A DNA stretch of 64,000 nt from Acinetobacter pecorum (GCF_014837015.1 NZ_JACSPT010000001.1:1-64000), one strand, 5' to 3'; shown: positions 48,653 to 57,516, numbered from the stretch's first letter. Numbers and translations are program-made. Notes: a model not told the origin generated them from the letters alone.

Positions 48653-50422
48653 GTGGAAAATGAGCAGAATCACGTGTCACAGCAACATTCCGATTTAATG
48701 GCCTGGATTGACTATCTGTGTCAGCCTCCATTCAGTACAGCTGCATTTGATCCGGCAGCAAAATTATTGATCGAGCAACTGCTGGAAGCGATGCAGGCGG
48801 GAGATAGCTGTATCGAAGTTAATCCTCAGCAGGTTGCCTTACTGCATAATCTGGTTCTAGACCGCCATCAGCAGAGTGCAGGAATTGCACCATTTATTTG
48901 TGCAGATCAGCATTTATATCTGTACCGCTACTGGCAACTGGAACAGGCAGTGGCTACACAGTTGGTACGGATCAAGTCACAAACGGTGACTCCGGTGAAT
49001 TTAAGCGAGCATAATCGCAATCTTCTCTCAGATCCACAGCAGAAACTGGCACTGGAAATGGTTGCGCAGCAGGCGCTGAATATTATTACCGGTGGGCCTG
49101 GAACAGGTAAAACCTATACCTTGGCGCATATTATTGCTGTGCTGTATGAAGCCTTGCCGCATATACGGATCGCTATGGCAGCACCTACCGGAAAGGCCGC
49201 GCAGCGAATGAAAGAAGCACTGCAAAAAGCCTTGCACAGTGAAGCGTTACAACAGTTTGAGCTAGAAGCATTAAAACAGTTACAACCAGTGACCCTGCAT
49301 CGCTTACTAGGTCTGGGTACTCGCGGACAGCCACGCTTTCATGCCAAACAGCCTTTGCCCTATGATGTGATCGTGGTCGATGAAGCCTCAATGCTGGATT
49401 TGAATCTGTCCCAGATGTTGCTGGCCGCCGTACCGTCTCATGCACGGCTGATTTTACTCGGTGATGCAGACCAGCTGGCCTCTGTGGATGTCGGAACGGT
49501 ACTGGCAGATTTACAGCAAGTGACGACTCTGGAGGATAACCGGGTCAATTTAATCACCACGCGACGTTTTGCGGCTGGAGCCAGGATTGGGGCAATGGCA
49601 GAGTTTATCCAGCAGAGTCATGAGCCTTCAGCAGTACTACAGAAATTTGAGCAGCAGATTGTGGCAGCCAGTGAGTTACAGGCGATCGATTTGGATCAGG
49701 TTGAGATCGACCAGTTGCAGTTGCAATACCTGCTCGCTGGCGCCGAACAGACCGCGCATAACTTGAATCAGTATTATGACCAGCTTATGTATGGTTATCA
49801 GGCTTATGTACAGGCCATAAAAACAGAAGAAAACTCAGCTGATTTTGAGCAGTATGTACAACAGGTAGTCAAAACTTTTGATCATTACCGGATTTTAACT
49901 GCAATCCGTTCTGGTGATCTGGGTCTGCTCAAGATCAATTTGCAGATTGAGCAACGTTTTCTGGCAGCCCAAGGTCAGTTGAAACAGGGCGACTGGTATG
50001 TCGGACGACCCGTGATGATGGGGTATAACGACTATCAGTTGGGGCTGTCCAATGGTGATATTGGCATCTGTTTTTTACGTGAACAGTCTGGTCAGCGTCA
50101 GTTTGAAGTGTATTTTCCGAGTCTGGAAAAATGGGTATTAGCCACCCGTTTACCTAAAAGCATTGAAACTGCTTTTGCGCTGACCATTCACAAATCTCAA
50201 GGTTCAGAGTTTGCCCATACCGCAGTGGTACTGGATCAATATGCAAAAAACTTATTGAGCAAAGAGTTGATTTATACCGCAATTACTCGAGCTAAAAAGG
50301 TGGTCAGTTTATTGGTGGATTATGACGCTTTTACACAAGCACTATGTGTTAGAAGCATAAGAAAAAGTGGTTTGAGTCAGAAAATTATTGAACAATCTAG
50401 TAATTTGGTTGGCAAAAAATAA
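48653..50422 (+). CDS. recD: Exodeoxyribonuclease V subunit alpha (RecD)
   Basis: 589 residues from the GTG at 48653, chosen because GAGG (48641-48644) lies eight bases upstream; a GTG at 48629 would add eight residues but has no SD. Walker A is ITGGPGTGKTYTLAH (about 145-159), followed by APTGKAAQRM, Walker B VIVVDEASMLDL (about 240-251) and the C-terminal motif ALTIHKSQGSEF. RecD is the fast 5'-3' helicase of the complex. It completes the operon. Confidence 0.95.
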   Translation: MENEQNHVSQQHSDLMAWIDYLCQPPFSTAAFDPAAKLLIEQLLEAMQAGDSCIEVNPQQVALLHNLVLDRHQQSAGIAPFICADQHLYLYRYWQLEQAVATQLVRIKSQTVTPVNLSEHNRNLLSDPQQKLALEMVAQQALNIITGGPGTGKTYTLAHIIAVLYEALPHIRIAMAAPTGKAAQRMKEALQKALHSEALQQFELEALKQLQPVTLHRLLGLGTRGQPRFHAKQPLPYDVIVVDEASMLDLNLSQMLLAAVPSHARLILLGDADQLASVDVGTVLADLQQVTTLEDNRVNLITTRRFAAGARIGAMAEFIQQSHEPSAVLQKFEQQIVAASELQAIDLDQVEIDQLQLQYLLAGAEQTAHNLNQYYDQLMYGYQAYVQAIKTEENSADFEQYVQQVVKTFDHYRILTAIRSGDLGLLKINLQIEQRFLAAQGQLKQGDWYVGRPVMMGYNDYQLGLSNGDIGICFLREQSGQRQFEVYFPSLEKWVLATRLPKSIETAFALTIHKSQGSEFAHTAVVLDQYAKNLLSKELIYTAITRAKKVVSLLVDYDAFTQALCVRSIRKSGLSQKIIEQSSNLVGKK

Positions 50423-50430
50423 TCAAATCG

Positions 50431-50448
50431 TGTAGGTAAAAGCTTACA
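50431..50448 (+). promoter_or_regulatory. GacA-type activator box, first unit
   Basis: TGTAGG-TAAAAG-CTTACA matches the GacA upstream activating sequence TGTAAG-N6-CTTACA at 11 of 12 fixed positions. It stands about 57 bases before a -10-like TACAAAAT (50505-50512), a distance similar to the Pseudomonas rsm promoters. Confidence 0.65.
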
Positions 50449-50514
50449 AGGATTCAGGAAATTGACGCATAGAGCTTTTACTCAGTATTTGAGAAGATTG
50501 GTCCTACAAAATAA

Positions 50515-50653
50515 CTCAACATGGAAAGTTGAGCATAATCGCATAATGATAATAATAATGTCGGTAGACAGCGAACTTACAGTGAAGTAAGTAAAAGAGG
50601 AAACTTACAGCCGCTAAGCCTTGTAGTTTTGGGAGAGACTACAAGGCTTTTTT
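50515..50653 (+). ncRNA. Candidate Rsm-type (CsrA-titrating) small RNA, first unit
   Basis: A predicted transcript of about 139 bases; the 5' end is estimated from the -10 position. Its first hairpin CTCAAC/GTTGAG presents ATGGAAA in the loop. Then comes an A-rich AATAATAAT linker, a TGTC/GACA hairpin, and a GTAAGT/ACTTAC hairpin with AAAAGAGGAA in its loop. The terminator closes it with GGGAG in the loop. Three GGA motifs in loops are the mark of RNAs that sequester CsrA/RsmA. There is no ORF. Its class and function are inferred. Confidence 0.6.
50617..50653 (+). terminator. Terminator of the first small-RNA unit
   Basis: An 11-bp stem: 50617-50627 pairs perfectly with 50638-50648 (AGCCTTGTAGT with ACTACAAGGCT). 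The loop is TTTGGGAGAG, and a T-run reaches 50653. Confidence 0.93.
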
Positions 50654-50800
50654 ATATCCTGTTATTTTTTAACTTCTAAGTTGTTAGATTATTATCTTAA
50701 TTCCTTAACCTAATTTATATAATTTATTGAGTAGATTTAGGTAACTAAAGTTAAATAAAACGAGATTAATGTAACATTGTGCAACTTTCAGGCGAGAAAT

Positions 50801-50818
50801 TGTACGCAATGGCTTACA
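50801..50818 (+). promoter_or_regulatory. GacA-type activator box, second unit
   Basis: TGTACG-CAATGG-CTTACA fits TGTAAG-N6-CTTACA at 11 of 12 fixed positions. A -10-like TACCAT lies at 50869-50874, 50 bases downstream, in a context similar to that of the first unit (CTACAAAATA versus CTACCATACA). Confidence 0.65.
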
Positions 50819-50879
50819 CCGAGATGCGCTAAATACCTCTATGTGTCTGGAGAGAGTGTGGCAAAATCTACCATACACG

Positions 50880-51011
50880 GAAGATGAATTTTCAACAGGA
50901 TGTTTGAAAATAATAATAAGCGTAAAACGCTATATAACAATACAATAAATAATAATGATAAGAGAAAGAACTACAGCGCCAAAAAGCCCGAGTTTACTCG
51001 GGCTTTTTTTT
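50880..51011 (+). ncRNA. Candidate Rsm-type small RNA, second unit
   Basis: A predicted RNA of about 132 bases. Near its 5' end ATTTTCAA (50888-50895) and TTGAAAAT (50904-50911) form an 8-bp hairpin whose loop CAGGATGT contains GGATGT, the core of the best in vitro CsrA-binding sequence. A GCGT/ACGC hairpin, A-rich AATAATAAT stretches and an AGAGAAAGAACTACAGCGCC tail resembling the first unit (AGAGGAAACTTACAGCCGC) follow. It has fewer GGA motifs than the first, so it is the less certain member of the pair. Confidence 0.5.
50986..51011 (+). terminator. Terminator of the second small-RNA unit
   Basis: GCCCGAG (50986-50992), loop TTTA, CTCGGGC (50997-51003), eight T. Confidence 0.95.
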
Positions 51012-51332
51012 ATTCATTTTTTCGGAGCAGGCTGACGATGCGGGTAAATTACATCACGCTTGAGCTTTACAGAAAAATTTCAGTCACATTCATTTCATCA
51101 TTTTTCCCTTAATCATACTGCAGTATATAAATACTTCATGAACCGGAGCTTAACGGATCAGCACCCAGAAAATGAGCGACCAAAACTATGCGAAAGTATG
51201 GATCTCTTTTTGCAATTTGACGCATTTTCCCTTAAAATATGCAACTTGCTGTAGTGATGCACGGCAGTCAAGGTTTTGAATTCTCATTACTTTGATTTTT
51301 ATCAAAATATATAAGCATCTCGGAGAAATCGA

Positions 51333-51602
51333 ATGGCTTTAACTAACGCAGATCGCGCAGAGATCATTGCTAAATTTGCTCGCGCTGAAAACGACACTGG
51401 TTCACCAGAAGTTCAAGTAGCTCTTTTAACTGCTCAAATCAATGACTTACAAGGTCACTTTAAAGAGCACAAACACGACCACCATAGCCGTCGCGGTTTG
51501 ATCCGTATGGTTAACCAACGTCGTAAGCTTCTTGACTACCTAAATGGTAAAGACCACGGTCGTTATGTAGCTTTGATCGGTGCTTTAGGTTTACGTCGTT
51601 AA
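51333..51602 (+). CDS. rpsO: 30S ribosomal protein S15
   Basis: 89 residues, standard length. The family signature [21 protein letters not shown] occupies residues 17-37, and the [13 protein letters not shown] segment that contacts 16S rRNA follows (here [21 protein letters not shown]). S15 is a primary assembly protein of the small subunit. SD CGGAG lies seven bases ahead. pnp follows on the same strand, the conserved rpsO-pnp pair. Confidence 0.98.
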   Translation: MALTNADRAEIIAKFARAENDTGSPEVQVALLTAQINDLQGHFKEHKHDHHSRRGLIRMVNQRRKLLDYLNGKDHGRYVALIGALGLRR

Positions 51603-51692
51603 TTCGATTTAAACTTTATTTTCGGGTTTATTGCATGCTTTGTGCTGTATTGCTGAAAACTAAAGTTGGCTTGGCTTATGGCTAGGTCTGTG

Positions 51693-51717
51693 GAAGGGGC
51701 GAATATTTCGCTCCTTC
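51693..51717 (+). terminator. Hairpin between rpsO and pnp (terminator or RNase III site)
   Basis: GAAGGGGCGAA (51693-51703) with TTCGCTCCTTC (51707-51717), an 11-bp stem with one G-U and a three-base loop, followed by TTTGTGTTT. In E. coli the rpsO-pnp spacer has both a terminator and an RNase III-cut stem through which PNPase controls its own mRNA. Confidence 0.65.
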
Positions 51718-51845
51718 TTTGTGTTTAAAAATAGTATTTAATCTGGTGAGGTCGGCTTCTAAGCTTTGTCATTTATTCGTCCAGTTGGTCGTGAATGCCA
51801 AACCTTAGGGGTCTCCACTAGAATAAAATTAGGAAAAAATAAAAC

Positions 51846-53939
51846 ATGTCGATGTTTAATATTGTTCGTAAAGAATTTCAATTCGGTCAGCACACTGTAA
51901 CTTTAGAAACAGGTCGTGTGGCCCGTCAGGCAAACAGTGTTGTAATCACCATGGGTGGTGTACAGGTGCTTGTAGCAGTTGTTGCACAGCCTAAAGCAAA
52001 AGCAGGTCAAGACTTCTTCCCATTGACTGTAAACTATCAAGAAAAGCAATATGCTGCTGGTCGTATCCCGGGTGGTTATGGCAAGCGTGAAGGCCGTCAG
52101 TCTGAAGCTGAGACTTTAATTTCACGTCTGATTGACCGTCCAATCCGTCCGTTGTTCCCGGAAGGTTATTTCAACGAAATTCAAGTAACCGCAACCGTTA
52201 TTTCTTCTGACAAAACGATGGATGCTGACATTGCTGCAATGTTAGGTACATCTGCTGCATTGTCTATCGCTGGTACACCATTCCGTGGTCCAATCGGTGG
52301 CGCACGCGTTGGTTTGATCAACGGCGAATACATTCTGAACCCGAACCTTGAACAACTCAAAGAGTCTGATCTTGATCTTGTGGTTGCCGGTACAGAATCT
52401 GCAGTGTTGATGGTTGAATCTGAAGCGAAAGAGCTTTCAGAAGACCAGATGCTGGGCGCTGTATTGTTTGGTCATGACGAAATGCAAATCGCGATCCAGG
52501 CGATCAAAGAATTTGCTGCCGCTGCGGGTGCAACTGAGTCAACTTGGGTTGCTCCGGTTAAAAATGAAGAACTTCTTGGCAAATTGAAAGAAGCATTCGA
52601 AGCGAAAATTTCTGAAGCATACACCATTGCAGTTAAGCATGAACGTTATGCAGCACTTGATGCACTTCAAGAAGAAGCATTGGCTCAATTCGTTCCTGAA
52701 AATGACGAAACTGGCATTGCTGATGAAGTTAACGAATTATTCGAAGATCTTAAATACCGTACCGTACGTGACAATATCCTGTCTGGTAAGCCACGTATTG
52801 ATGGTCGTGATACCAAAACTGTTCGTGCAATTGACGTACAAGTGGGTGTTCTAGATCGTGCACACGGTTCTGCATTGTTCACACGTGGTGAAACTCAGGC
52901 GTTGGTAACAACAACTTTGGGTAATACTCGTGATGCACTGATGGTTGATACCCTTGCAGGTACCAAAACTGACAACTTCATGTTGCACTACAACTTCCCT
53001 GCATACTCTGTAGGTGAAACTGGTCGTGAATCTGGTCCTAAGCGTCGTGAAATCGGTCACGGTCGTCTGGCACGTCGTGGTGTTCAAGCTGTACTTCCTG
53101 CGGCTGACCGCTTCCCGTACGTGATCCGTATCGTTTCTGACATCACAGAGTCAAACGGTTCGTCTTCAATGGCGTCTGTATGTGGTGCTTCATTATCGTT
53201 AATGGATGCAGGTGTTCCACTAAAAGCACCAGTTGCGGGTATCGCGATGGGTCTTGTGAAAGAAGGCGAGCGTTTCGCAGTGCTTTCTGACATCTTGGGT
53301 GATGAAGATCACTTGGGCGATATGGACTTTAAAGTAGCTGGTTCTGCAAACGGTATTACTGCGCTACAAATGGACATCAAGATCGAAGGCATCACTGAAG
53401 AGATCATGGAATCTGCATTGAACCAGGCTTATGCGGGTCGTATGCACATCCTGAATGAGATGAACCAGGTGATTTCACGTGCGCGTCCTGAAATTTCGAT
53501 GCACGCACCGACATTCCAGGTAATCAACATCAATCCGGATAAAATCCGTGATGTGATCGGTAAAGGCGGCGCGACCATTCGTGCGATTACTGAAGAAACC
53601 AAAGCGGCAATCGATATCGAAGATAACGGTACAGTTCGTGTATTTGGTGAAACTAAAGCGGCTGCGCAAGCGGCAATTGCAAAAATCCAGGCACTTACTG
53701 CTGAAGTTGAGCCAGGTACCATCTATGCAGGTAAAGTCATTCGTATCGTAGAATTTGGTGCGTTTGTAAACATCCTTCCAGGTACGGACGGTTTACTTCA
53801 CATTTCTCAAATCTCGAACGAGCGTATTGCGAATGTGGCAGATGTTTTAAAAGAAGGTCAGGATGTGAAAGTACAGGTTGCGGATGTTGATAACCGTGGT
53901 CGTATTAAACTGACTATGAAAGACATCGAACAAGCATAA
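51846..53939 (+). CDS. pnp: Polyribonucleotide nucleotidyltransferase (PNPase)
   Basis: 697 residues, standard length. Two RNase PH domains are present: the first with [16 protein letters not shown] and [15 protein letters not shown], the second with [19 protein letters not shown] and the catalytic-site region [19 protein letters not shown] (about 479-497). A KH domain ([16 protein letters not shown], about 562-577) and a C-terminal S1 domain ([18 protein letters not shown]) complete it. It degrades RNA 3'-5' with phosphate as part of the degradosome. Confidence 0.98.
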   Translation: MSMFNIVRKEFQFGQHTVTLETGRVARQANSVVITMGGVQVLVAVVAQPKAKAGQDFFPLTVNYQEKQYAAGRIPGGYGKREGRQSEAETLISRLIDRPIRPLFPEGYFNEIQVTATVISSDKTMDADIAAMLGTSAALSIAGTPFRGPIGGARVGLINGEYILNPNLEQLKESDLDLVVAGTESAVLMVESEAKELSEDQMLGAVLFGHDEMQIAIQAIKEFAAAAGATESTWVAPVKNEELLGKLKEAFEAKISEAYTIAVKHERYAALDALQEEALAQFVPENDETGIADEVNELFEDLKYRTVRDNILSGKPRIDGRDTKTVRAIDVQVGVLDRAHGSALFTRGETQALVTTTLGNTRDALMVDTLAGTKTDNFMLHYNFPAYSVGETGRESGPKRREIGHGRLARRGVQAVLPAADRFPYVIRIVSDITESNGSSSMASVCGASLSLMDAGVPLKAPVAGIAMGLVKEGERFAVLSDILGDEDHLGDMDFKVAGSANGITALQMDIKIEGITEEIMESALNQAYAGRMHILNEMNQVISRARPEISMHAPTFQVININPDKIRDVIGKGGATIRAITEETKAAIDIEDNGTVRVFGETKAAAQAAIAKIQALTAEVEPGTIYAGKVIRIVEFGAFVNILPGTDGLLHISQISNERIANVADVLKEGQDVKVQVADVDNRGRIKLTMKDIEQA

Positions 53940-53951
53940 TTGATTGCACAT

Positions 53952-54039
53952 TCACATGGCTGAGTCCATGTGAGTAAAAGATCAGTAAAAGCCCTGTACT
54001 TTGCCAAGGTGATTGCTTTGGCAGGTACAGGGCTTTTTT
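53952..54039 (+). terminator. Hairpin and long-stem terminator after pnp
   Basis: TCACATGG/CCATGTGA (53952-53973) is followed by a long stem starting AAAAGCCCTGTAC at 53987. This pairs with GTACAGGGCTTTTTT ending at 54039, with an inner TTTGCCAA/TTTGGCA continuation. Confidence 0.92.
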
Positions 54040-54203
54040 GTACCTTATTTTAAGCTGCGTAGTCATGAAGACTTATAAATAAAAGCATTATGTGATTGCT
54101 TAAGGTTTCAGCCCGACTCATAATTTTAAGGCTGATAGATAAAGTGGCTTAAGTTTCTATTCAGTCATAGAGCAATTAAAATAGTGAATAGAGAATAGTT
54201 TTA

Positions 54204-55436
54204 ATGAAAATTTATTATTTTTATCAGCGTCTTTCAGATCATTATCTTTCTGTACAAAAAGAACGCATTACAGATGCTGAAACTCAACTTGAATTTATCT
54301 GGATTGATTGCACCCGCATAGATGTTGTAAATCGTGTAGAAACTTGGCAAAAAGAAATATATCAACATGCTCATATGTCTTTAAATGAATTTCATGTAAA
54401 AGATATTTTAAATTTAGAGCATCCCTGTTCATTTGATACGATGGATGATTATAACTTGCTGATTTTCCGTAAGCTCATTACTCCGGATGATGAGATAGGG
54501 ACGACAGATGAACAGCATGAACAAATGTTTGGTCTGGCTACCACACCTGTCAGTTTTATTATCACGCCGCAAGTTCTGGTTACGGTACGTGAACAAGGAA
54601 ATAAAGTCCTACAAAACTATATTTCCCGGATTGAGCTAAATTTTATTCATTCTAACAGGGAACAGAATAAGTCACGTAAACTTCCAGCTTCACCTTTTGA
54701 TTTGTCCTTGCGCCTACTAAACAGCATGGTGGATGGTTATCTGGATTTGCGTGTACCGCTGACCCGACGGGTTGGATTCTGGCAGCAAGAATTATTGCAA
54801 GGGCGTCGCCGATTTAAGAAATGGGATCAGTTATTACAAGAAAGCATCTCGTTTCAGCAGGTTGAAGATTTATGTGAAGAGCAGATTGATACTCTACAAG
54901 AATTCAGGGATGAAATTATAGATAATTACCCACATGCGAAAGGTAAGAAAAAGTCTGAACGACTGGATATATTGCTAGTCCGTATCAATGATTTGATCAG
55001 TCATGTGGAGCGAATTCAGAAACATATTGTTCGTCTGCGTGCTTCGATCCAAGCTACTATAGATTTACATTTTTCTGCAATCGCCAACCAAACCAATGAA
55101 AACATGCGTATATTGGCCATTATCACGGCCATCTTCGCACCTTTGAGCTTGTTAACCGGTATTTATGGGATGAATTTTGAGTTTATTCCAGGTTTGAAAT
55201 CTCCCACCGGATTTTGGATGATGCTAATCGTCATGGGTATTACGACCATATTATTAATTTATTATTTTTATCGCAGACACTTGGTGGGTTTGGGCGAGAA
55301 AAGCGTGATTGATCTGTTAGCACAGCAAAATAAAGATCAACACATCAACCTGCTCTGGTTGCTGGACTATAAGCCCATCAGGCAGTCTGTCAAAAAAACC
55401 GTAGAAAAAGTCGAAAAACTGACCAAATTAAAATAA
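54204..55436 (+). CDS. CorA-family divalent cation transporter
   Basis: 410 residues. A large cytoplasmic alpha/beta and helical N-terminal domain (1-300) precedes two C-terminal transmembrane helices (about 306-323 and 340-358). The signature YGMNFEF (about 323-329) lies in the loop between them. GMN marks CorA-type Mg2+/Co2+ channels and the related Zn2+ transporter ZntB. The charged TM2 end and a tail of about 50 residues beyond it are longer than in E. coli CorA. The ion is not certain. Confidence 0.87.
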   Translation: MKIYYFYQRLSDHYLSVQKERITDAETQLEFIWIDCTRIDVVNRVETWQKEIYQHAHMSLNEFHVKDILNLEHPCSFDTMDDYNLLIFRKLITPDDEIGTTDEQHEQMFGLATTPVSFIITPQVLVTVREQGNKVLQNYISRIELNFIHSNREQNKSRKLPASPFDLSLRLLNSMVDGYLDLRVPLTRRVGFWQQELLQGRRRFKKWDQLLQESISFQQVEDLCEEQIDTLQEFRDEIIDNYPHAKGKKKSERLDILLVRINDLISHVERIQKHIVRLRASIQATIDLHFSAIANQTNENMRILAIITAIFAPLSLLTGIYGMNFEFIPGLKSPTGFWMMLIVMGITTILLIYYFYRRHLVGLGEKSVIDLLAQQNKDQHINLLWLLDYKPIRQSVKKTVEKVEKLTKLK

Positions 55437-55550
55437 AAACAGTGATATCTTTTTTATATACAAAGATAACATTTTTAAGCATAGCCAAGCGGATTCAAAC
55501 GTTACGCACAATGTGCAGAATGATCCTAGCTTGGCTTGCCTGGCTCCTAC

Positions 55551-55817
55551 TTAAGACAAGTTTCCTGCCTCAGCCGTTTGCGTCAGTATTTTATATATTT
55601 CATCTTTTATTTTTAACTTCTTACGCTTAATCAGTTCAATATCACTATTGATCTGATTTACTGGATCCAGTTCCAGCTGAGTGATTTGCTTGTCCAGTTC
55701 ACTATGCTCCTCAAATAACTTAGCAAAGTGTGGATCTTCCTCCCGAAGCTGGACAATTAAATCGCGATATTCGGGGAACATATATTTGATTTTCTTATTA
55801 CAATCTTTGGTTTTCAT
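55551..55817 (-). CDS. YdcH/DUF465 family small protein
   Basis: 88 residues from the ATG at 55817, which has GAG five bases upstream; most relatives begin at the internal MFPEYRDL (55781), so the first 12 residues could be leader. The motif MFPEYRDLIVQLREEDPHFAKLFEEHSELD is the DUF465 signature, followed by a coiled-coil helix with KRKKLKIKDEI. Function unknown. It ends toward the CorA gene (convergent). Confidence 0.82.
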   Translation of the reverse strand: MKTKDCNKKIKYMFPEYRDLIVQLREEDPHFAKLFEEHSELDKQITQLELDPVNQINSDIELIKRKKLKIKDEIYKILTQTAEAGNLS

Positions 55818-55903
55818 AGTAACTCTAATACTCTCATTTTAAAATTAAATAGATAGCTCTGAGCTACCGCAAAAGCATGCAGATAGACAGAGCATTAGAG
55901 GAT

Positions 55904-56233
55904 TTACTTGAGTTGCAAATGTTTAACCTCACGGCGTAACTCTTGCACTTCATCGATCAAATCCAGCATCATGGCAACTGCAGTAAACGAAGCATCGAAA
56001 TCGCGTTGCAGACGGTAGGCGCGTTGTGCGCGTGAGATATCTTCACCCAGGAAGATACTGTGCTGGGTTTTGGAACGGTCCGGCAATATTCCATATTCAA
56101 TCAGTTGCATGACCCATTCCGGGCTTTGTCCGCATGCTTCGGCAAAGTGAGCCAGGTCAAATGAACGATCATCCACAATTTCCGATGGAATATAACCGTG
56201 TGAAAAACTTTCTTGGTATTGAATCGTAGTCAT
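55904..56233 (-). CDS. cbpM: MerR-like chaperone modulator CbpM
   Basis: 109 residues with an incomplete MerR-like winged-helix. FDLAHFAEACGQSPEWVMQLIEYGILP (about 25-51) corresponds to the CbpM helix-turn-helix, then an RAYRLQRDFDASFTAVAMMLDLIDEV helix. CbpM binds and inhibits the DnaJ-like CbpA. SD GGAG lies seven bases ahead. cbpA is normally next to it but is not in this neighbourhood; the adjacent upstream ORF is a different protein. Confidence 0.8.
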   Translation of the reverse strand: MTTIQYQESFSHGYIPSEIVDDRSFDLAHFAEACGQSPEWVMQLIEYGILPDRSKTQHSIFLGEDISRAQRAYRLQRDFDASFTAVAMMLDLIDEVQELRREVKHLQLK

Positions 56234-56253
56234 GGATCTACTCCTTAAACCGC

Positions 56254-56583
56254 CTAACTATGCAAAATGAAAGGAAAATTACGGTGCTGGTATAAAGCAC
56301 CATCTTTTTCCTGATCTGCATATTTGGCATGATGATTCAGCTGATCATAAATGCAGAGAGAATATACGGGAGCATGCAATGATGCGGCCTCTCTGACCAA
56401 ATCTGCTTCAGTAGCATCTAAATACAAAAGGATGGAGGCTGAACCTGTTTTTATAGTTTTATATTCGATCAGCAGGGCACGTATATTGACAAAGCTGCGA
56501 TGAACAGGTGGCACCAAATGAGGATGACATAACAGCCCGAAAGGCAGAATTGATGTTGAACGAGGCTGAAGATTGATCATCAT
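56254..56583 (-). CDS. Hypothetical protein, 109 residues
   Basis: 109 residues (108 if the second ATG is used), no clear SD. It is rich in His and Leu, with RALLIEYKTIKTGSASILLYLD and an EADLVREAASLHAPVYSLCIYDQL segment that could form a small alpha/beta fold. The stop is 20 bases before cbpM, so co-transcription is likely. No family is recognised; it takes the place where cbpA would be expected. Confidence 0.6.
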   Translation of the reverse strand: MMINLQPRSTSILPFGLLCHPHLVPPVHRSFVNIRALLIEYKTIKTGSASILLYLDATEADLVREAASLHAPVYSLCIYDQLNHHAKYADQEKDGALYQHRNFPFILHS

Positions 56584-56685
56584 ATATACATGAATAAAAA
56601 ATAACCGTCTTCAATCCATTATTATAATTTTCCGCCCTAGGAAACAGTTTTTATTTGTACCTTCTTGTTTCAAATCATGACAAAG

Positions 56686-56712
56686 TAAAAAGCCCCTGAA
56701 AACAGGGGCTTT
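56686..56712 (-). terminator. Terminator of the DUF2147 gene
   Basis: AAAGCCCCTG (56689-56698), loop AAAA, CAGGGGCTTT (56703-56712); on the minus strand a T-run follows. It lies 18 bases beyond the stop at 56730. Confidence 0.9.
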
Positions 56713-56729
56713 AAAATCTATATTTTAAA

Positions 56730-57191
56730 TTAATATTTTACCCAGGTTACACTGCGTCCGATCACTGATACGCCGACGTAACCACGTAAGGTCAGACGTT
56801 TACCATTCGTGCTTAAGCGTGCTTTACCTTTGTATACTTTGCCGCTGATCGGATCGAGCACTTTGCCATCATGGTATTCACGCGGTTTTTTTGGATCTGC
56901 TTTAAAATCCCAGATAAATGGCAAACCTAGGAAAGGCTTGTTCTTGAGCTGACCTGGACACTTATGGCAGATCCCCATTTTTTCTGCACCTGGCAGGCTG
57001 CGTGTTTCAACAATAATTCCTTCATAGCTACCATCCGCTTTCTTGCGAATTTCTACATCTGCACGGGAATAGCCAGATTGATCATCAATGGTTTTCCATT
57101 TACCCACTAGCGGATCTTCATAGGCAAAGGCCAAACTTGAAACTACGGCCAAACTCATCCCCATTACTAGAGTATTCAATAATTTCTTCAT
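56730..57191 (-). CDS. DUF2147 periplasmic protein
   Basis: 153 residues with a signal peptide (MKKLLNTLVMGMSLAVVSSLAFA). The mature part is a DUF2147 domain: LVGKWKTIDDQSG at the start, a CHKCPGQLKNKPFLGLPFIWDF segment with a CxxC pair (about 75-96), and YKGKARLSTNGKRLTLRGYVGVS near the end. Such proteins are calycin-like barrels in the periplasm of many proteobacteria; no ligand is known. Weak SD AGG before the ATG. Monocistronic. Confidence 0.85.
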   Translation of the reverse strand: MKKLLNTLVMGMSLAVVSSLAFAYEDPLVGKWKTIDDQSGYSRADVEIRKKADGSYEGIIVETRSLPGAEKMGICHKCPGQLKNKPFLGLPFIWDFKADPKKPREYHDGKVLDPISGKVYKGKARLSTNGKRLTLRGYVGVSVIGRSVTWVKY

Positions 57192-57516
57192 AACATGCCT
57201 GTTGGTAAGATAATCTATTCGTTTTAGAATTATTGCTCTAATTTATTTTAAAAGTGTAATTAAATCAAGAAAATAAAATGTGATTATTTTCTCTTAAATT
57301 TTCTGAAAATGAGAAATGTTAGGCTTTTATTGATGTGAATAATATCGCAATTTAAGTAGAGGTCTGGGGTGAGATTTACCAGAGAGTGAAACTTAAGGCA
57401 GGGGCGAATTTTCTACTGTAAGGACATACTTTTTTCTATTCTTCAGCGTTGTAGAAATTCAAATGGAAAAAAAGCATTCCTGAAGAATGCTTTTTAAAAC
57501 AGAGAAGTAGGGTTGG
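57192..57516. other. Intergenic region between hslO and the DUF2147 gene
   Basis: 325 bases, AT-rich. It holds the presumed promoter of the minus-strand DUF2147 gene near 57192-57260 and the hslO terminator at 57467-57495. No ORF of note or other hairpin. Confidence 0.5.
57467..57495. terminator. Terminator of hslO
   Basis: A-run, GCATTC (57474-57479), loop CTGAA, GAATGC (57485-57490), TTTTT. It is symmetrical, so it can act on the minus strand for hslO. Confidence 0.9.

Larger units (their letters stand above)
50423..51332. other. Gene-less intergenic region with two tandem small-RNA units
   Basis: 910 bases between recD and rpsO without any protein gene. It contains two GacA-box plus terminator units (annotated separately), a very AT-rich spacer at 50654-50800, and the rpsO upstream region from 51012, where TTGACG at 51217-51222 may be a -35 element for rpsO. 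Confidence 0.6.

Noticed and set aside
50423..51011. CrcZ-type RNAs as the sole explanation for the tandem units
   Set aside because: A-rich motifs are present, but the GacA boxes and GGA loops fit Gac/Rsm RNAs better; kept as a secondary possibility.
50900..51112. A 70-codon + strand frame beginning MFENNNKRKTL
   Set aside because: It overlaps the second small-RNA unit, reads straight through its strong terminator at 50986-51011, and has an amino-acid composition dictated by the A-rich linkers.
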